From positions 7,420,501-7,484,500 of the forward strand of contig OU015659.1 in assembly GCA_907165275.2 (NCBI GenBank): a stretch of DNA of 64,000 nucleotides. Reading direction: 5' to 3'. The stretch is from Zygaena filipendulae (lineage: Eukaryota; Arthropoda; Insecta; Lepidoptera; Zygaenidae). The notes under the pieces were generated by a model. The model made no database searches. It worked only from the letters and a program-made list of their open reading frames with translations, and had not been told where the DNA came from. Positions 35,173 through 47,990 of the stretch are shown here, one piece after another. Position numbers and translations under genes: made by a program. The first letter of the stretch is position 1. The number at the start of each line of letters is the position of its first letter.

Positions 35173-35830
35173 ATACTAGCTGACCCGCGCGGTTTCACCC
35201 GCGGTAATTTCGGAATACTCGCGGGAATTCCGGGCTAGAAAGTACCCTATATCAGTCTGGATCACTGTAACTCCGTATAAGTGGAAGAATTTTCCAAATC
35301 GGTTCAGTAGATCCAGAGATTATAACCTCACAAACTCTGGAGTTCCCACGGGAATCCCGGGACAAAAAGTACACTATATCACTTAAGATCACTGCAGCTT
35401 CTTATAAGAGAAAGAATTTTTAAAATTGGTTCATTAGATCCAGAGATTACCCACTACAATCTCACAAACTCAAACTCCAGAGTTCCCGAGGGAATTCTGG
35501 GATAAAAAGTACCCTGTACTCTGGATCACTGTAGCTCCCTATAAGTGAAAGAATTTTTAAAATCTGTCCAGTAGATCTAGAGATAATTGTTCCGCCGTAG
35601 TTTTACCCACGGGAAATTCGGAGTTCCCGCAGGAATTCCGGAATGATTAGCACCCTATAACACTCAGGATCACTGCAGCTTCCTATAAGTGAAAGAATTT
35701 TCAAAATCGGTTCAGTAGATCCAGAGATTACCCCCTACAATGTCACAAACTCACAAACTCACAACCTCACAAACCCACAAACTCACAAACTTTTGCTCTT
35801 TATAATATTAGTATAGAAGTATAGATAGAT
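35173..35830 (+). repeat. Family D element with four tandem internal units
   Basis: Head ACTAGCTGACCCGCGCGGTT and tail TTTATAATATTAGTATAGA frame four diverged repeats of roughly 125-165 bp. Each has a GGAGTTCCC..GGGAATTC-type palindrome, a GGATCACTG..GCT..CTATAAG block, and GTTCAGTAGATCCAGAGATT. The last unit is followed by a CACAAACTCACAAACTCACA run. The internal unit therefore multiplied within one element. Confidence 0.88.
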
Positions 35831-35994
35831 GTATAATTCATGTGAGTGTTATTTAGATGTATAATTCATGTGAGTGTTATGTTATTTAGTGACTAGTGAT
35901 AGTCACTACATAATTAGACAACAGTCCTCCAGCGCGTCTGTCTGTAGGTAATTTCGCGATAAATTCAAAAACTACTGAACTACATTGGTTTAAA

Positions 35995-36150
35995 TTTATA
36001 ACGATAAATATTCGAAGTTTCGGAAAAATTTAAGCCGCCTACGTCGTCAAGGGTAAAGCAAAGGACATAATATTATGCTACCTTTTATCCAGGATTTCCC
36101 GCGGGAACTCCAAAATTACTGCGGGTGAAACCGCAGGGAACGGCTAGTTA
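35995..36150 (-). repeat. Dispersed repeat family A/E, partial
   Basis: AAAGCAAAGGACATAATATT, TTATCCAGGATTTCCCGCGG and GCGGGTGAAACCGCAGGGAA, preceded by AATTCAAAAACTACTGAACT. Confidence 0.7.
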
Positions 36151-36784
36151 TTTTATGAATCTTCTTTGTACAGAGTGCAGACTCGTCTTTAGATCTATAT
36201 CTTCAATACAATATATTATGTATTGAAGATAAAAAGGGTTGAAGAACTGGAGCAGGGTTCGATGAAGCTAATATAATGAATCTTGAATCAAATAGAGTGT
36301 CTACCAGCGGAACAATGTGACGTAGTCTTTAAAATGTGGTCTGTAATTGTGTTTCGTAACAAATACACGCTACGAGGTTATTTTTTTGCAATATTCCGTT
36401 CTGGAGCAACTTGAATAATGTAGGAAAAGGAGTTATCACAAGACTCGATTGCCTAGAACATTTACATACTTCAAAGTAGAAAATTTTGCTTTTACTAGAG
36501 TTAAGCGTGTACTCTGTAAATTGGAAATTTTGGAGCTTGTGACTGCTAAATGATATTGAAAGAAATGGGCTCACAGATTTATTTATTTTATATTATTTAA
36601 TTTATTTAACATTCACAGGGATATCTTTTAGATTAACACTTAAGTTATATCATCCTGGTACAATAGTTCCCGATGCCAGATGAAATGGGGGCAAACAAGT
36701 ACATATTGTTGTCAAATTATTTATAAAATCTTTAGGTTGATATTTCAAATGTCAGAGTTTATTTTTTTGCTTAGAATCTTTTTA

Positions 36785-37010
36785 TTCAGTACTAGCTGTC
36801 CCCCACGGTTGCATCCGTGGTAATTTCTGAGTTCCTGCGGGGATTCAAGGGTAAACTATACTTATAAACCTTCCTCTTGAATTTCCTCTCCTCCTCTTCC
36901 TCTATCTATTGGTGAAAACCGCATGAAGATCTGTTCAGTAGTTTTTGAGTTTATCGCGAACAGACAAACAGATGCGGGTGAGGACTTTGCTTTATAATAT
37001 TATGTACCTA
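36785..37010 (+). repeat. Dispersed repeat family A/D hybrid
   Basis: ACTAGCTGTCCCCCACGGTT, GCATCCGTGG, GTTCAGTAGTTTTTGAGTTT, ATCGCGAACAGACAAACAGA and GCTTTATAATATTATG. The palindrome has a compensating change (CCCACGG / CCGTGG). Confidence 0.75.
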
Positions 37011-37279
37011 CTAGCGTTGTTGAAATGCGGTCTTAGTCGCGTGAACTTCAGTATTTCCGCAGAAACTCTTCGTTTCGTGGCTTTGCATCAATGAACTAAT
37101 TCTTAGAACCAATTCAGTAGTTCAGCATAGATCCCCTAGATTGTTTTTGTAATTGTTTATTTTTAAGTGGTGTTCAATAAAGAGTTTATTATTATTATTA
37201 TTATTATCCCCTATATCTACACTTACAAAATTACAAAGGTTGCCTCTATATTATTATTTATAATATTTTTCTAGATTAA

Positions 37280-37516
37280 CGGCCGCACTCAGAATCGACT
37301 TTAATGATTACTTAGTTAAGTATGGATTTTTAAAACAAAACTGCCGCGATCAGAGACATTCAGTAAATTAATGTTAATTGGCATTTAATGAGATGTAACT
37401 TAATTAGTTAAATGCCAATAAACATTAATTTATTAAACTTAACTGAGTGCGGCAGTTTTGTTTTAAAAATCAATACTTAACTAAGTAATCATTAAAGTCG
37501 ACTCTGAGTGCGGCGG
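37280..37516 (+). mobile_element. Palindromic MITE family K, copy 1
   Basis: The ends CCGCACTCAGAATCGACTTT and AAAGTCGACTCTGAGTGCGG continue as inverted arms of about 100 bp each, so the whole 237-bp element folds on itself. TAA lies directly outside both ends (37277-37279 and 37517-37519), a 3-bp duplication compatible with PIF/Harbinger-type elements. Non-coding. Confidence 0.88.
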
Positions 37517-37626
37517 TAAGACAGTCATTAATGTCAAGCGATATCAAGCGTTTTTATGCATTCATTTGCTAAGGACGCACCGTGAGTTTGGAACTACAAT
37601 ACTTATGCCTATTAACTTTTAGACAT

Positions 37627-37870
37627 CAGGGCCCTTACTCTCTATGACCAACAACATTCCTTGGCCCTTGCCCATAACGCGCATCCTAAAAACACAATTC
37701 CGACCGCTCTAGGTGACAAAATATTAAAAATTAATATATTTTGTGTACCATAACACACGTTGTTAATGTAATTTTTTTAAAGTGAAACTTCTTTAATCGC
37801 GAGGGAATAACAGTTTTTGCGGCGACTTATCTTACCGCGGCGTGTTATGGTAATAGTGAATAAGGGCCCA
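37627..37870 (+). mobile_element. MITE family H, copy 3
   Basis: CAGGGCCCTTACTCTCTATG and TGGTAATAGTGAATAAGGGC bound the element. Its left half resembles the right half of copy 2 inverted, and its right half matches copy 1 (AAAGTGAAACTTCTTTAATC), so it is a mosaic of two subfamilies. Confidence 0.8.
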
Positions 37871-39273
37871 GGCTTCAAACTAAGTCAGCTTCTTTGTAGA
37901 GGATGAATCATATAAGTTTGACCTCACTTCTCAACGTTTCTAGCTAGCAAAAAGGTGTTGAGAATGATTGAAGGGCGTGACTGAGCCGTACGTCGAAGAC
38001 GGAAATCTTAATGAAACTAAATGGTAGATAATAGACATAGATATAGTTAATATTCAATAATTATTATTATCAATCAATATCTATCTATATTTCTGAAAGT
38101 CACAATTTACCCGAGTAGGTAATGTGAAAATTGTTATAAGATTGGGCGTAATAATTACATACTATATTTTACTCTCCATTCAAACATAAGTGCGAATTTC
38201 TTGACTTTAGATTGTTCCTACTATGGTTATGGTGTGGTTAATGTTTCTGCTATATATAGAAGAACAAGATCATAAGGTATAGACAAAAGGTAAAAAGCAA
38301 TTTTTGAAATACATAGGTTAAATAGCCTACCTAAAAATGGCGTAAAACTTTACGCCGTTCATATTAATTGCAGGCTTGATTTAAATAAGATGGTTTTCTT
38401 TTTATTTTACTCTTCTGATTTTGAGCAACCGTGTATTAACACTATTAACACGTAAGTATAAATACGGTGAATAAGGTTACTTAGTATTATTAGTATTAGT
38501 ATTAGTACTAGGTATTTAGTACCTATCTAAATTAACTAAATTGATGTCAAGTTATACCTACACCGAAAACTAATTAACAATTTAAATACCCTAGAGCCAA
38601 TGAACAATTGAACACACCGTTTAGATATTAATTTTGCGTACTTATAATATGTTACCATAATCTAATAAAAAAATATACAATACATATCCGAACTGAAATT
38701 GTGATATTACTGCAGTTGCATAACATTTGAGTAACTTTATTATACACATAACGACTCAAATTATATATCTATTTAGAAATGATACTTACGAGCTGGTAAT
38801 ATTAGTCACATCGCACAATCCTAAATATCCAATAGTCGTATACTTTTTATAAAATGTTGTTATTGTATTATAATATTGTTAACAGAAACAGGTTTCTTGC
38901 TCTTCATCAGTCACTTATATGTTTTCTTTAAAAATACTGTGAATTTTTGTGAGCGGTTTAACATTTTGAAGTTAACCGTATTATCGGGGTTGGCTCCACG
39001 GCAGCGGAGCGCTAACACAGCGATGTACTCGCTCCAAGGCAGCCGGGGGCAGACTGAACCACGGTCTACGAAGGTGCTACGAAGGTTTCGCACAGTGGGC
39101 GTAGCGAGCTAATTTTTACCTTTCCCGTATGTTTAACGGTACATTCCTGACTTTTATTCTATTTTTAAATAAATTTAACTGTCATATTATTTTATAGTGG
39201 GTATAGTAAACGAAAATTATTAATTCATAAAACAATATTTGTACGACGTTAATCCTTGAAAAGGGCGTTCTAA
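37871..39273. other. Intergenic, no gene seen
   Basis: AT-rich. ORFs over 38876-39112 on both strands cover a small GC-rich patch (38985-39110) without recognisable domains. Confidence 0.4.
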
Positions 39274-39509
39274 CCGCCGCACTCAGAGTCGACTTTAATG
39301 ATTACTTAGTTAAGTATAGATTTTTAAAACAAAACTGCCGCAATCAGACAAGTTTAAAAATTAATGTTAATTGGCATTCAACTAATTAAGTTACATCTCA
39401 TTAAATGCCAATTAAAATTAATTTATTAAACTTGTCTGATTGCGGCAGTTTTGTTTTAAAAATCTATACTTAACTAAGTAATCATTAAAATCGACTCTGA
39501 GTGCGGCGG
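39274..39509 (-). mobile_element. Palindromic MITE family K, copy 2
   Basis: CCGCCGCACTCAGAGTCGAC and its inverted partner bound a 236-bp self-complementary element flanked by TAA on both sides. The central 37-base loop (GGCATTCAACTAATTAAG and on) is the reverse complement of the loop in copy 1, which shows the two copies sit in opposite orientation. Confidence 0.9.
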
Positions 39510-40519
39510 TAAGCTTACTTACATACTACTGCGAGTACGTCAGAGTAAATGTTATTTTTCCATACAAATCATGATAGATAAAGTCAGATGTTTGGTTTTC
39601 TTGGATGTGGATAATCCTTAACATCACAAAATTACCTCAAAGGTATCAATGTAACAAGCACCTATAGCTGATCCTGGGGCGAACTGAACGTAGGTATTTT
39701 TGTAATCTTTCAACGAATTGACTTTTTAATGCAATTATACTTGTAATTAATTACATTCCCCATTTTAAAATCTTTTTACGATTTCTATGTAGAAAACAGA
39801 AAATATTGTCTAATAGATTAGGTAAAGTCATTTATCAAGTTGAAAATACCTTTGAGCTCGAGTTAAAGGACTTGTCTAATGGATTTTATATTGTTATAAA
39901 TGAAAATGATTTATGTAGTTAGAATACAATGTGAATGGGTAAAATTAATCGAAAAATTAATTTCAGAAACACGTGAATAACATAAATACTTACGCGCCCC
40001 TGTAAGTATGTCATTGTAATTTGTTACATAACATACGTGCGTACCGAACACGCATTATTCTTACGAGAGAAAGGTTAGGGTTCGCGGCGTAAGCAAATTA
40101 CAATTATTCTCTTTGTGAAACATTTTAGACATTCATCCAATGAATATTCAAGTCCATGTATGGGTTATTGATGATTGAATCGTAACGTTTGATATTATGT
40201 TTTCGTTTTAATTGTAAATATGATATATTCGATAAAATCCGTTACCAGATGAATTTATAATAGACACCCTGAATACCGGATTTTTTATAATATCCTTTTT
40301 TTCCTTCAATGAGATACATTTCTGCTGTGTTCTTATTTATTATATGTATACGACATACCTTTATTTTTAAAATAACATTTATTTACTTTGAATCTCGCTC
40401 TCTTCTTGACTAAAGACAAACATATCGCGTATCACAGCATCCTACCTATATAAGATATTAATACAAACAAATAAAACTTGATGTGTTTCTTTGTGGGTTT
40501 AATTTTTATATTTTTTCGG
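39510..40519. other. Intergenic, no gene seen
   Basis: No supported coding or repeat feature. Confidence 0.4.
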
Positions 40520-40876
40520 ATTTTTTTTTTTATGTCATAGGGGGCAAACGGGCAAGTGGTACACCTGATGGTAAGTGATTACCGCCGTCCATAGACATCT
40601 GCAACACCAGAAGGCATGCAGATGCGTTGCCGACCTGGAATGGGGATGGGAACTGGCTTTCAAGTGGGGCTGCCGGAACACACCGTTAGGTGCTTGGCGA
40701 CAGATTTGCAACTTGAAGGTGGTAGCTAGCCAGCCGGGCACTAGAGAGCGCCCTACCACCATGCTATGGTTTCCTCACGATGTTTTCCTTCACCGACAGC
40801 TCAAGCTCATTGTTAGGATTTGAACCTGCACCTTGCGGCGCTTAATCCGAACGCACTAACCACTGTGCTATCATCG
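40520..40876 (-). mobile_element. tRNA-derived SINE, near full length
   Basis: On the minus strand the head carries a pol III A box (TAGCACAGTGGTTAGTGCG, 40870-40852) and B box (GGTTCAAATCC, 40826-40816) at tRNA-like spacing. A body of about 230 bp follows, and then a tail (ACCACTTGCCCGTTTGCCCC, TATGACATA, poly-A) that resembles the 3' end of a LINE, which SINEs use for retrotransposition. Real tRNA folding is lost. Overlapping ORFs on both strands are not genes. A 5'-truncated copy lies at 52105-52231. Confidence 0.88.
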
Positions 40877-41653
40877 CTGTTAATATATAATTGGATAATA
40901 TATTTGGATATAATATATTTGGATACTTTTACCAGATTTAACGGCGAAATAATCTTTGTTAATCTTTCACAAGGAGACTTGAAACTTACCCGTAGCAGCC
41001 GTATCAATGATACGGGGCCCCGACCTACAGAGGCCCTTATTATGTGGAAGTAAAAATTAGTAAAATGTTATTTACAATGCCACTTAATTTCGTTCTTCCC
41101 TTGTAGTATATTTTATTTGAATTATTTCTCCCAAGGTCAATTTTTAGGAGGAAGCGATAAGTTATAATCAATAAATATTTATTTTAATTTAATGCAAGCA
41201 TTTTTGACTCTTTTGTGAGAAATCTTTACCCTTAATTTGAGCCCCCCCCCCAACTAATTTTGATTCAGGGCCGCTCCAAGGCACACTACGCCACTGAGAT
41301 TAACGTTGTTGTTAGATACACTTAACACGCTGCAGTTTGCTAATAACATTCCCTGATTGGTTTTTGCGTTATTAGATTTCTCAGTACAGTTTACAGAATC
41401 TGTGCTGAGAAATACATTCATTACTACCTTGCCGAGTTAAGGGGCGACCTATACATATGTACATAGTTTTTGAATGCTTTAAAGCGTTTTGTTGCGTACC
41501 TCAACAAAAGTCATACCTGCGTCAAGAGCAGGTACCTACCTGCTCTATGCCTAGAGAAGGCTGCGTGAGTCTTCAATCTCAAACGCGTCTAGACTTCAGG
41601 CCATTGTTTTGCCTCAATCCCTCGCGATAGTGACTTAAAGTACATTTTGAATG
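40877..41653. other. Intergenic, no gene seen
   Basis: A C9-10 homopolymer lies near 41243-41252. No gene recognised. Confidence 0.4.
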
Positions 41654-41906
41654 CTAGCTAGTCCCCGCGGTGGGAACTATACATTTTCCGAGATCAAAAG
41701 TGCCCGCGGTTTCACCCGTGTCAATTTCGGAGTTCATGCGCAAAATTCCGGGAAAAAGTAACCTAGATGTCCCTTTGTGTAGGTGCTCCTGACAAAGTGG
41801 ATGCAATATTTCAAGTTAATCGGTTAAGTAGATATTATAGATATCCAGTCAAGGCGTGAAAGCGTAACAAACAAACTTACATTCGCATTTACAATATTAA
41901 GTTACA
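41654..41906 (+). repeat. Dispersed repeat family A with partly duplicated head
   Basis: CTAGCTAGTCCCCGCGG is followed by a second head (GCCCGCGGTTTCACCCGTGT), then AAAATTCCGGGAAAAAGTAA, GTGAAAGCGTAACAAACAAA and TTCGCATTTACAATATTAAG. Confidence 0.75.
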
Positions 41907-42699
41907 ATTCTATGATCTCAACATTTCACATTCCACACATTTCACGAAACTCCGTTCAGTCGTTACAGACACACACTCACGCATATGCACACAAACACAA
42001 TTTCGCAGCTTAATAATATTATTATAGTTATTGTAGACACTTATTGCTAAAAATGATAAAAATCATGAATGTTAGATAATAATATTATAAGAAATTTAGA
42101 ATTGTTATATACGTAAAAAAACTATAGTTAAATTCACCTCATAACACTAAGTAGGTAGATATGGATATACATTTACAAAAGTAGGTTACTAGTTGAGTAT
42201 AATGTTAAACCACATGGTAGATGGAATCGTTTAGACTAATAGGATTTTCATTGGCTAGCTTTAGCCAGAATCTACGTTCACCGGTAATTAAAAAGTTTGA
42301 GCGCAAACTCGAAGTTTCAACGAATGGAATCAAAAAGGTTAGTCAGTTGAAAATATATTTAGCATAGATATAGGTATAAAATAGGTGTACGTAGGTACTT
42401 TGGCACCGCACCGCGCAGCGGTACAAAGTATGACAGTGTGCGCTAAGGACCTTCAAATAAAGTGCGCGTAATTGTCAAGGTGGAGTGGTGCGCGGTACAG
42501 CCGCAATTATTTACCGCCGTCTGGCGAGACATGGGGAATGAAGAGGTCTTGAGACCGCGCCAAGAGCGCGCCTGCCTTCCGAGTGACGTCGACCACCTTA
42601 GGAAACATATTATACGGGTAACACGCTTATAACCAGTTACCATAAGTACCATGCCTCTTTGAGCAGTTTAACCTTATCCGAATTTTTTGGGTTCCGAAG
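41907..42699. other. Intergenic, no gene seen
   Basis: A GC-rich stretch at 42395-42600 with inverted words (ACCGCACCGCGCAGCGGT) and no recognisable exon. Confidence 0.35.
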
Positions 42700-42900
42700 C
42701 CGAATAACAGAAAATGGACTTTTATAATATCGGCCGGGAAGCCTGTAATTTTTCGGGCCGAATTGACCCAGTAGGTCACCATGCCTACTCGCTAAACGAG
42801 GCGTTCCAGATTCGATTCCCAGTGAGGGTGGACTTTTTATGATGGCCACAGGGTTCTACTTTCCAGTCTGGGCATGTTTATATATCTTTACTATAATAAA
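42700..42900 (+). repeat. Possible second SINE family
   Basis: GATTCGATTCCCAGTGAGGG (near 42811) is one base from a pol III B box plus flank, and CCTACTCGCTAAACGAGG just before it could be a former anticodon arm. No clear A box and no second copy in the window, so this is tentative. Confidence 0.35.
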
Positions 42901-43291
42901 CATTAATTTAATGTTAAATAATAATATGTAGAATGGTTTCCACAACACAAGTGTACGAGTATAGCTTTGTATTTATAGCTTTATATTTATAATTCGCTTG
43001 ATTTGTACCCAAATGAAATTTGGAAAAAAGGTAAACTAACTATGAACCAGTGTATATGTTGCAGTGAAATTCATTTAGCGTGGAAACAAAAACTGTAGGT
43101 ACCTACACTTGACGATATGGATATCGTTAAGAAAAAAAATCATATAATGACTTTTCAAACTGACTTTTGTTTGAGTCAATAGTCGGTGAAAGCCCTTCTT
43201 AAGTCATAAAAAGCGTTAATCCGTGTAGATTTGAAATATTGGACATTTAAAAAAAAAAGAAATTACATTAATTAAAGCTTTAAAGCTTTAC

Positions 43292-43735
43292 ATAGCTTAA
43301 ATTTTGAAAGTGAACATTCTGCTCCTCGACAGAACCCTTTCCACACGCTTTTGACCTCTTATTTAAAGGTTTTACTCATATAATTACGCACGCTACATCC
43401 TTTCTTTTACAGAAAAATTATTTCCTTCAAACAACAATGCAATCGCAACACAAATGAAGTCGAATCAAAAAAAAATTACGTAAAGTTCGCATCGTTTTAT
43501 AAAATTTTATTTAATAGCTTAAATTTTGAAAGTGAACATTCTGCTCCTCGACAGAACCCTTTCCACACGCTTTTGACCTCTTATTTAAAGGTTTTACTCA
43601 TATAATTACGCACGCTACATCCTTTCTTTTACAGAAAAATTATTTCCTTCAAACAACAATGCAATCGCAACACAAATGAAGTCGAATCAAAAAAAAATTA
43701 CGTAAAGTTCGCATCGTTTTATAAAATTTTATTTA
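43292..43735. repeat. Perfect 222-bp tandem duplication
   Basis: 43292-43513 and 43514-43735 appear identical base for base, including an A9 run and a closing ATAAAATTTTATTTA. The unit holds no ORF and matches no other repeat here. Complete identity means a very recent duplication or an assembly artefact. Confidence 0.95.
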
Positions 43736-44466
43736 ATAGCCCAATCCCGAAACGCTCACCCATTTAAATGCAAAAGGCTTTTAAGTAACTAGTGGATTAA
43801 CAAACAAGGTAAAATACCTGCCTATCTCTAGGTGTCTTAATGAATTCAGACGGTAATCCCATGAAGCTTAGCCGGCTCCGAGTTCATTTCTACTAGCGAG
43901 ATATTTTAATTCAACCACAGGGCGTAAACGCCGTGCAGTAGAAAGATAATAGCGGTTCTTAAAATAAAGCCTTTGTGTCATTATTTTGTGACAAAGCGCT
44001 TCTGTAGCGAGCGACGACGGAGGTATCACGACAACTACGAATAACTAAAATATCTTTCAAGGCTTACGGCGCAGTTATGCAAACACGGGCGCCGCCGTCA
44101 AGTGAACTGAGGCGTTACATACGTGTAGCTACAATATCTGCATTGTGATCTCTCACTCGTTAGCTACGTACCTACCTACGTTTCGAGCTTTTGAAGAAAT
44201 TATATTTTGAAGTTGATAGTAAAGTTGGCTATACTATTTCACTTAGAAAACTCAGCATATATGTAGTTAGGAAAAAGAAACAGAAATATGTGAAAAAAAG
44301 AAGAAATACCTACTCTGCATTTTATTTATGGAGTCAATCAGTATTACAGCAAATGTATATAAGTCCTAATTTTCTTTAATTTATATACAGGTGGAATGAT
44401 TCAACCAATCGAGCCATTCTCTGGTTTTTGCGAGACTTACGCACAGCATTTAATTTTTTATATATA
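43736..44466. other. Intergenic, no gene seen
   Basis: No supported feature; the 62-codon ORF at 44191-44379 is Lys-rich without a known motif. Confidence 0.4.
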
Positions 44467-44670
44467 ATACTAGCTGTGCCCCGCGATTTCACCCGTGTAA
44501 GTTTCGGAATTGCCGTAGGAACTCCAAAGTGATACATTATGATTATATTGTGTATAATGAATAATTTATGTATAATGAATAATTTATATAATGAATAATT
44601 TATGTATAATGAATAATTTATATAATGAATAATAATAAAATGAATAATTATATTGTGTATAGTGAATAAT
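44467..44670 (+). repeat. Truncated family A head followed by an AT-rich minisatellite
   Basis: 44467-44533 is the first third of family A (ACTAGCTGTGCCCCGCGATT, CACCCGTG, GCCGTAGGAACTCC). From about 44552 to 44670, TATAATGAATAATTTATG and shortened forms repeat five or six times. Confidence 0.8.
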
Positions 44671-45167
44671 GATACTACTAAATGTATTTGTATCAAAATT
44701 ATGACTGCAACTGCTTAATTAATAAGCAAGTACCCATATATTCTATAAATAACACGTTAGTGTACCTACTTATTAACGTAATGTACCTACCTGTGATTTA
44801 TTTTTTCTTATTAAGAGGGCTTTATCGCATATGCGATTATGTCGCCCTGATATGGTATACAAAAATTTTTAAAACTAAATTAATTTCTACTACTACTGCT
44901 ATACAGCATGTACAATAGTTTTGCCTCCTCTGACGAAGGGTCGGCCATTGCAATATTAGATCTGATATGTTGACATGTAAAAGTATTGTATTTTACCAAA
45001 TTGAATAAATAAATTAATAAATAAAAAAGTTTTGTCCAAATAATAAAAAAAACGACGACCTATTTTCAGACCTACATGAAACAGACATGAAAAATTTAAA
45101 AAATCGGTCAAAGCCTTTTGGAGGAGTTCGATAACAAACACTGCATGACATGAGATTTTTATATATT

Positions 45168-45362
45168 AGACTAGCTGTCGCCCGCGGTTTCACCCGTGGT
45201 GATTTTGGAGTTCCCGCGGGAATTCCGGGATAAAAACTATCCTATCTTGTAAGTTGGGCCATATTATAAATGGTTACAAAATTTTATCAAAATCCGTTCA
45301 GTAGTTTCAGAGTCCATCGCGGACAAACAACGTGACACGTGATTTATATATATTAGATATAA
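45168..45362 (+). repeat. Dispersed repeat family E, copy 1
   Basis: Head ACTAGCTGTCGCCCGCGGTT, TTCCCGCGGGAATTCCGGG, then a family-specific body: GTAAGTTGGGCCATATTATA, AATCCGTTCAGTAGTTTCAG, AGTCCATCGCGGACAAACAA and CACGTGATTTATATATATTA. An inverted copy lies at 49311-49480. Confidence 0.8.
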
Positions 45363-47990
45363 CTCGCTGAGCTCAATTTTAGAGACAGACACTTCGATTT
45401 TGTGAATAATACATACCTTAATATACCTAGTTATTGACTATTACCTTGTTACATAATGATTATGAGAATAACTTTACTTATCTATAGCTGTGCCCGGCGA
45501 ACGTCGGACCGGGTGACTCTTATGTGATAATGTTCTTAGCATTAATATGTATTATTATTAAAAAAACATGTTGAAATGTACGTTCTAACTTCTAGTCAAC
45601 GTTTTTGCTGCCAGTACTTGATGCAGATGGCTCATGCAATATATTATGTTATATTTATGAAAATAAAATTCAGGTCTGGACAAATTACATTTTATAGGTC
45701 GTGAAATGTGGAGGATGGTTGCGCTTCTACTCATGCCGTGCCGCTAATCATAATAAAATTTATTGACCATAAGCTAAAAGTTCATAAATAAACGTCAATG
45801 TAGTTGAACTAAGTAGTAAGTACGTAGTCTATTTTCATATTTTGTTAGCTAATTTCACAAATTCGTAGAAATTAAACATGGAAATCAATGTTTTTCTAAA
45901 ATGAGTAGTTACATAAAAAAAAATTAACATAATTGTGTCTCCAAACTTTCAATATTTGCCATGGACCAATAAAACTAGAAATTCTTTAACAAGTGGCGTA
46001 TCCAGCGCATTTGGTTTTTCAAGTGGTAAACGCGTCCTTCTCCAGTCTAAAGATTTGTGATCAATTATTCTCAGAAGTGAACTTTGTGTGATCATCACGG
46101 TGTCCACCTTTTCAGTTAGAAATAGTAGCGTGGAACTGCCCATATTATGCGGCTATAGGCTGTTCCACAATACTATTTTTGATGTAAAGTGGAAGTAGAC
46201 GTACATCTGTAATACAAATTTTTATCAGAAAAATTGTTATAGAAAAATCTTATCGAATTTTCGGTTTATTCCAGCTAGGCTCTGAAAAATCTTTTGCTTT
46301 ACTCTAATAAAGACTTATGGTCGCCTCTGTTCGGCCATTACTTCAGCTGGGTAATTTTATTTCATTTCTTGAAACCTCGTGTTTTTTTAATGTTTTTTTT
46401 TTGTTTCGAATAGATATTTGGTTGTTGGCGGGCCGTTGTTCTCGAAATACTATGAGACGAGTGTTCTCTATTTGAAGTGTCTCCACCTGAATAATTTATG
46501 AGTCGAGTTCGTCTAAAGTGCACTACATTTACGTAACAGCGCTGCACCGCTCATTCCGTTTATCACGTTAAATAAAATATCGTAACCATTATAAATTATA
46601 GTCTGATGTGTTCGAGAAACAACAGCTGTAATACTTACTGGCTTAGCTTAATTTAGGACCAGTGGTTCTGTATGAATCGTTACACAGCGCTAAGTGTCCA
46701 AGCATAGTTATTATTAAGAGAAAATAAATAAAGATTGAGTTTTTCATCAGATAAGTAAAATATTAATTTAAAATCAATAAGTAGGTAGGTAGGTATGACA
46801 GGGCAATTCCAGCTAGTTTTATCTCACAACATAAATTTGTATTATTAATTCAGTCATGTTCTAAGATTATTGTGCAAAATTTTAATGCAAAGGTCAATCA
46901 CCCGCGTTATCCCACATTCTTTGTGAACGTTTTGTCGGTGATTTGTCATTGTTTTTATGCATATTTTTGCTAGTTAAATGTAAGAAACTAACAATGAATT
47001 GTCAAGGGCTTGAATAAGTTCCTTGTTTAAAATCACACCAGTATGTTAACAGCTACATTTGGATATTTTATGATAAATTTTAGATTATTGTGAAATCCAT
47101 TTATAATTTGTAGATCATTTAATTGCAATAAATTACGTATAAAAACTTGCAATACAAAACTGCTAAAAATAACAAATATATTATTTCTGGTTATTTTGTA
47201 TTGTAGTCTGCAAGGATACGTAAGAAAATCTTATTTTATTGCTTGATATCGTCTTGCCTTGGAGTTGAATGCACATGAAATAAACAATATTGCATTAAAG
47301 CAACTACATAATATGGTAGTCTGACTTGATTCAAATTAACATTAAAATACGTATTGACTTTCTTTTAAGACACCTTACATACTCGTATTTCCTATTAAAG
47401 TCAATTATTGAAGTCAAGGTCACACAAGCCTGAAGTTGATTTATATACGTCGAGTCCATATGTGCATAAGTAATTAGTTGTTTGCGTGTCTCAATAAAAT
47501 TATCACTTAGTCTAATAAACGTTGTACAACATGGGCCGACGTCGCGTCGTTCAGTAATTGTGTAATTATGTCGTTTCAACGCATAATTTATGACGGAAAA
47601 AATATTATTTTTTCAATTATAAATTGTTTTTTTTTTTTGTAACTTCCTGATATAGGTAAATAACGTTGGAAAAAAATTACAGTAGCTATGTTATTAAGAA
47701 TACGTAGGTAATATACTGAAAAATTATACGATTTTTTATTAATTATTTCGTAAGTACCTACGTAAAATGGTTATACTCACTTTTTTCCGAATATAATAAT
47801 TAAAATAATTTTATATAACTTTTGAGGTATAACCGACATTTCGAACTAGGGAAGTAGAATAATAAAACAGTATTTCGGCTGTCAATCAATTGTCAAAAAC
47901 AAAGCCACTGTAATTTTTTTTTTGTAATGAGTTTTTTTTTGTAGTTATGCCACTTTTCACGTATAACGGACATTGTAACATACATACTAA
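45363..47990. other. Intergenic, no gene seen
   Basis: A short CTGTGCCCGGCGAACGTCGG at 45488 is a fragment of another common dispersed repeat. ORFs of 60-82 codons on the minus strand have no recognisable domains. Confidence 0.4.

Noticed and set aside
40816..40870. tRNA gene (A and B boxes on the minus strand)
   Set aside because: The boxes belong to a SINE: a roughly 230-bp body and LINE-like tail follow, and a truncated second copy exists at 52105. No cloverleaf can be drawn.
42785..42835. tRNA gene from a B-box-like GATTCGATTCC
   Set aside because: No matching acceptor stem or A box at the right distance; at most a SINE relic.
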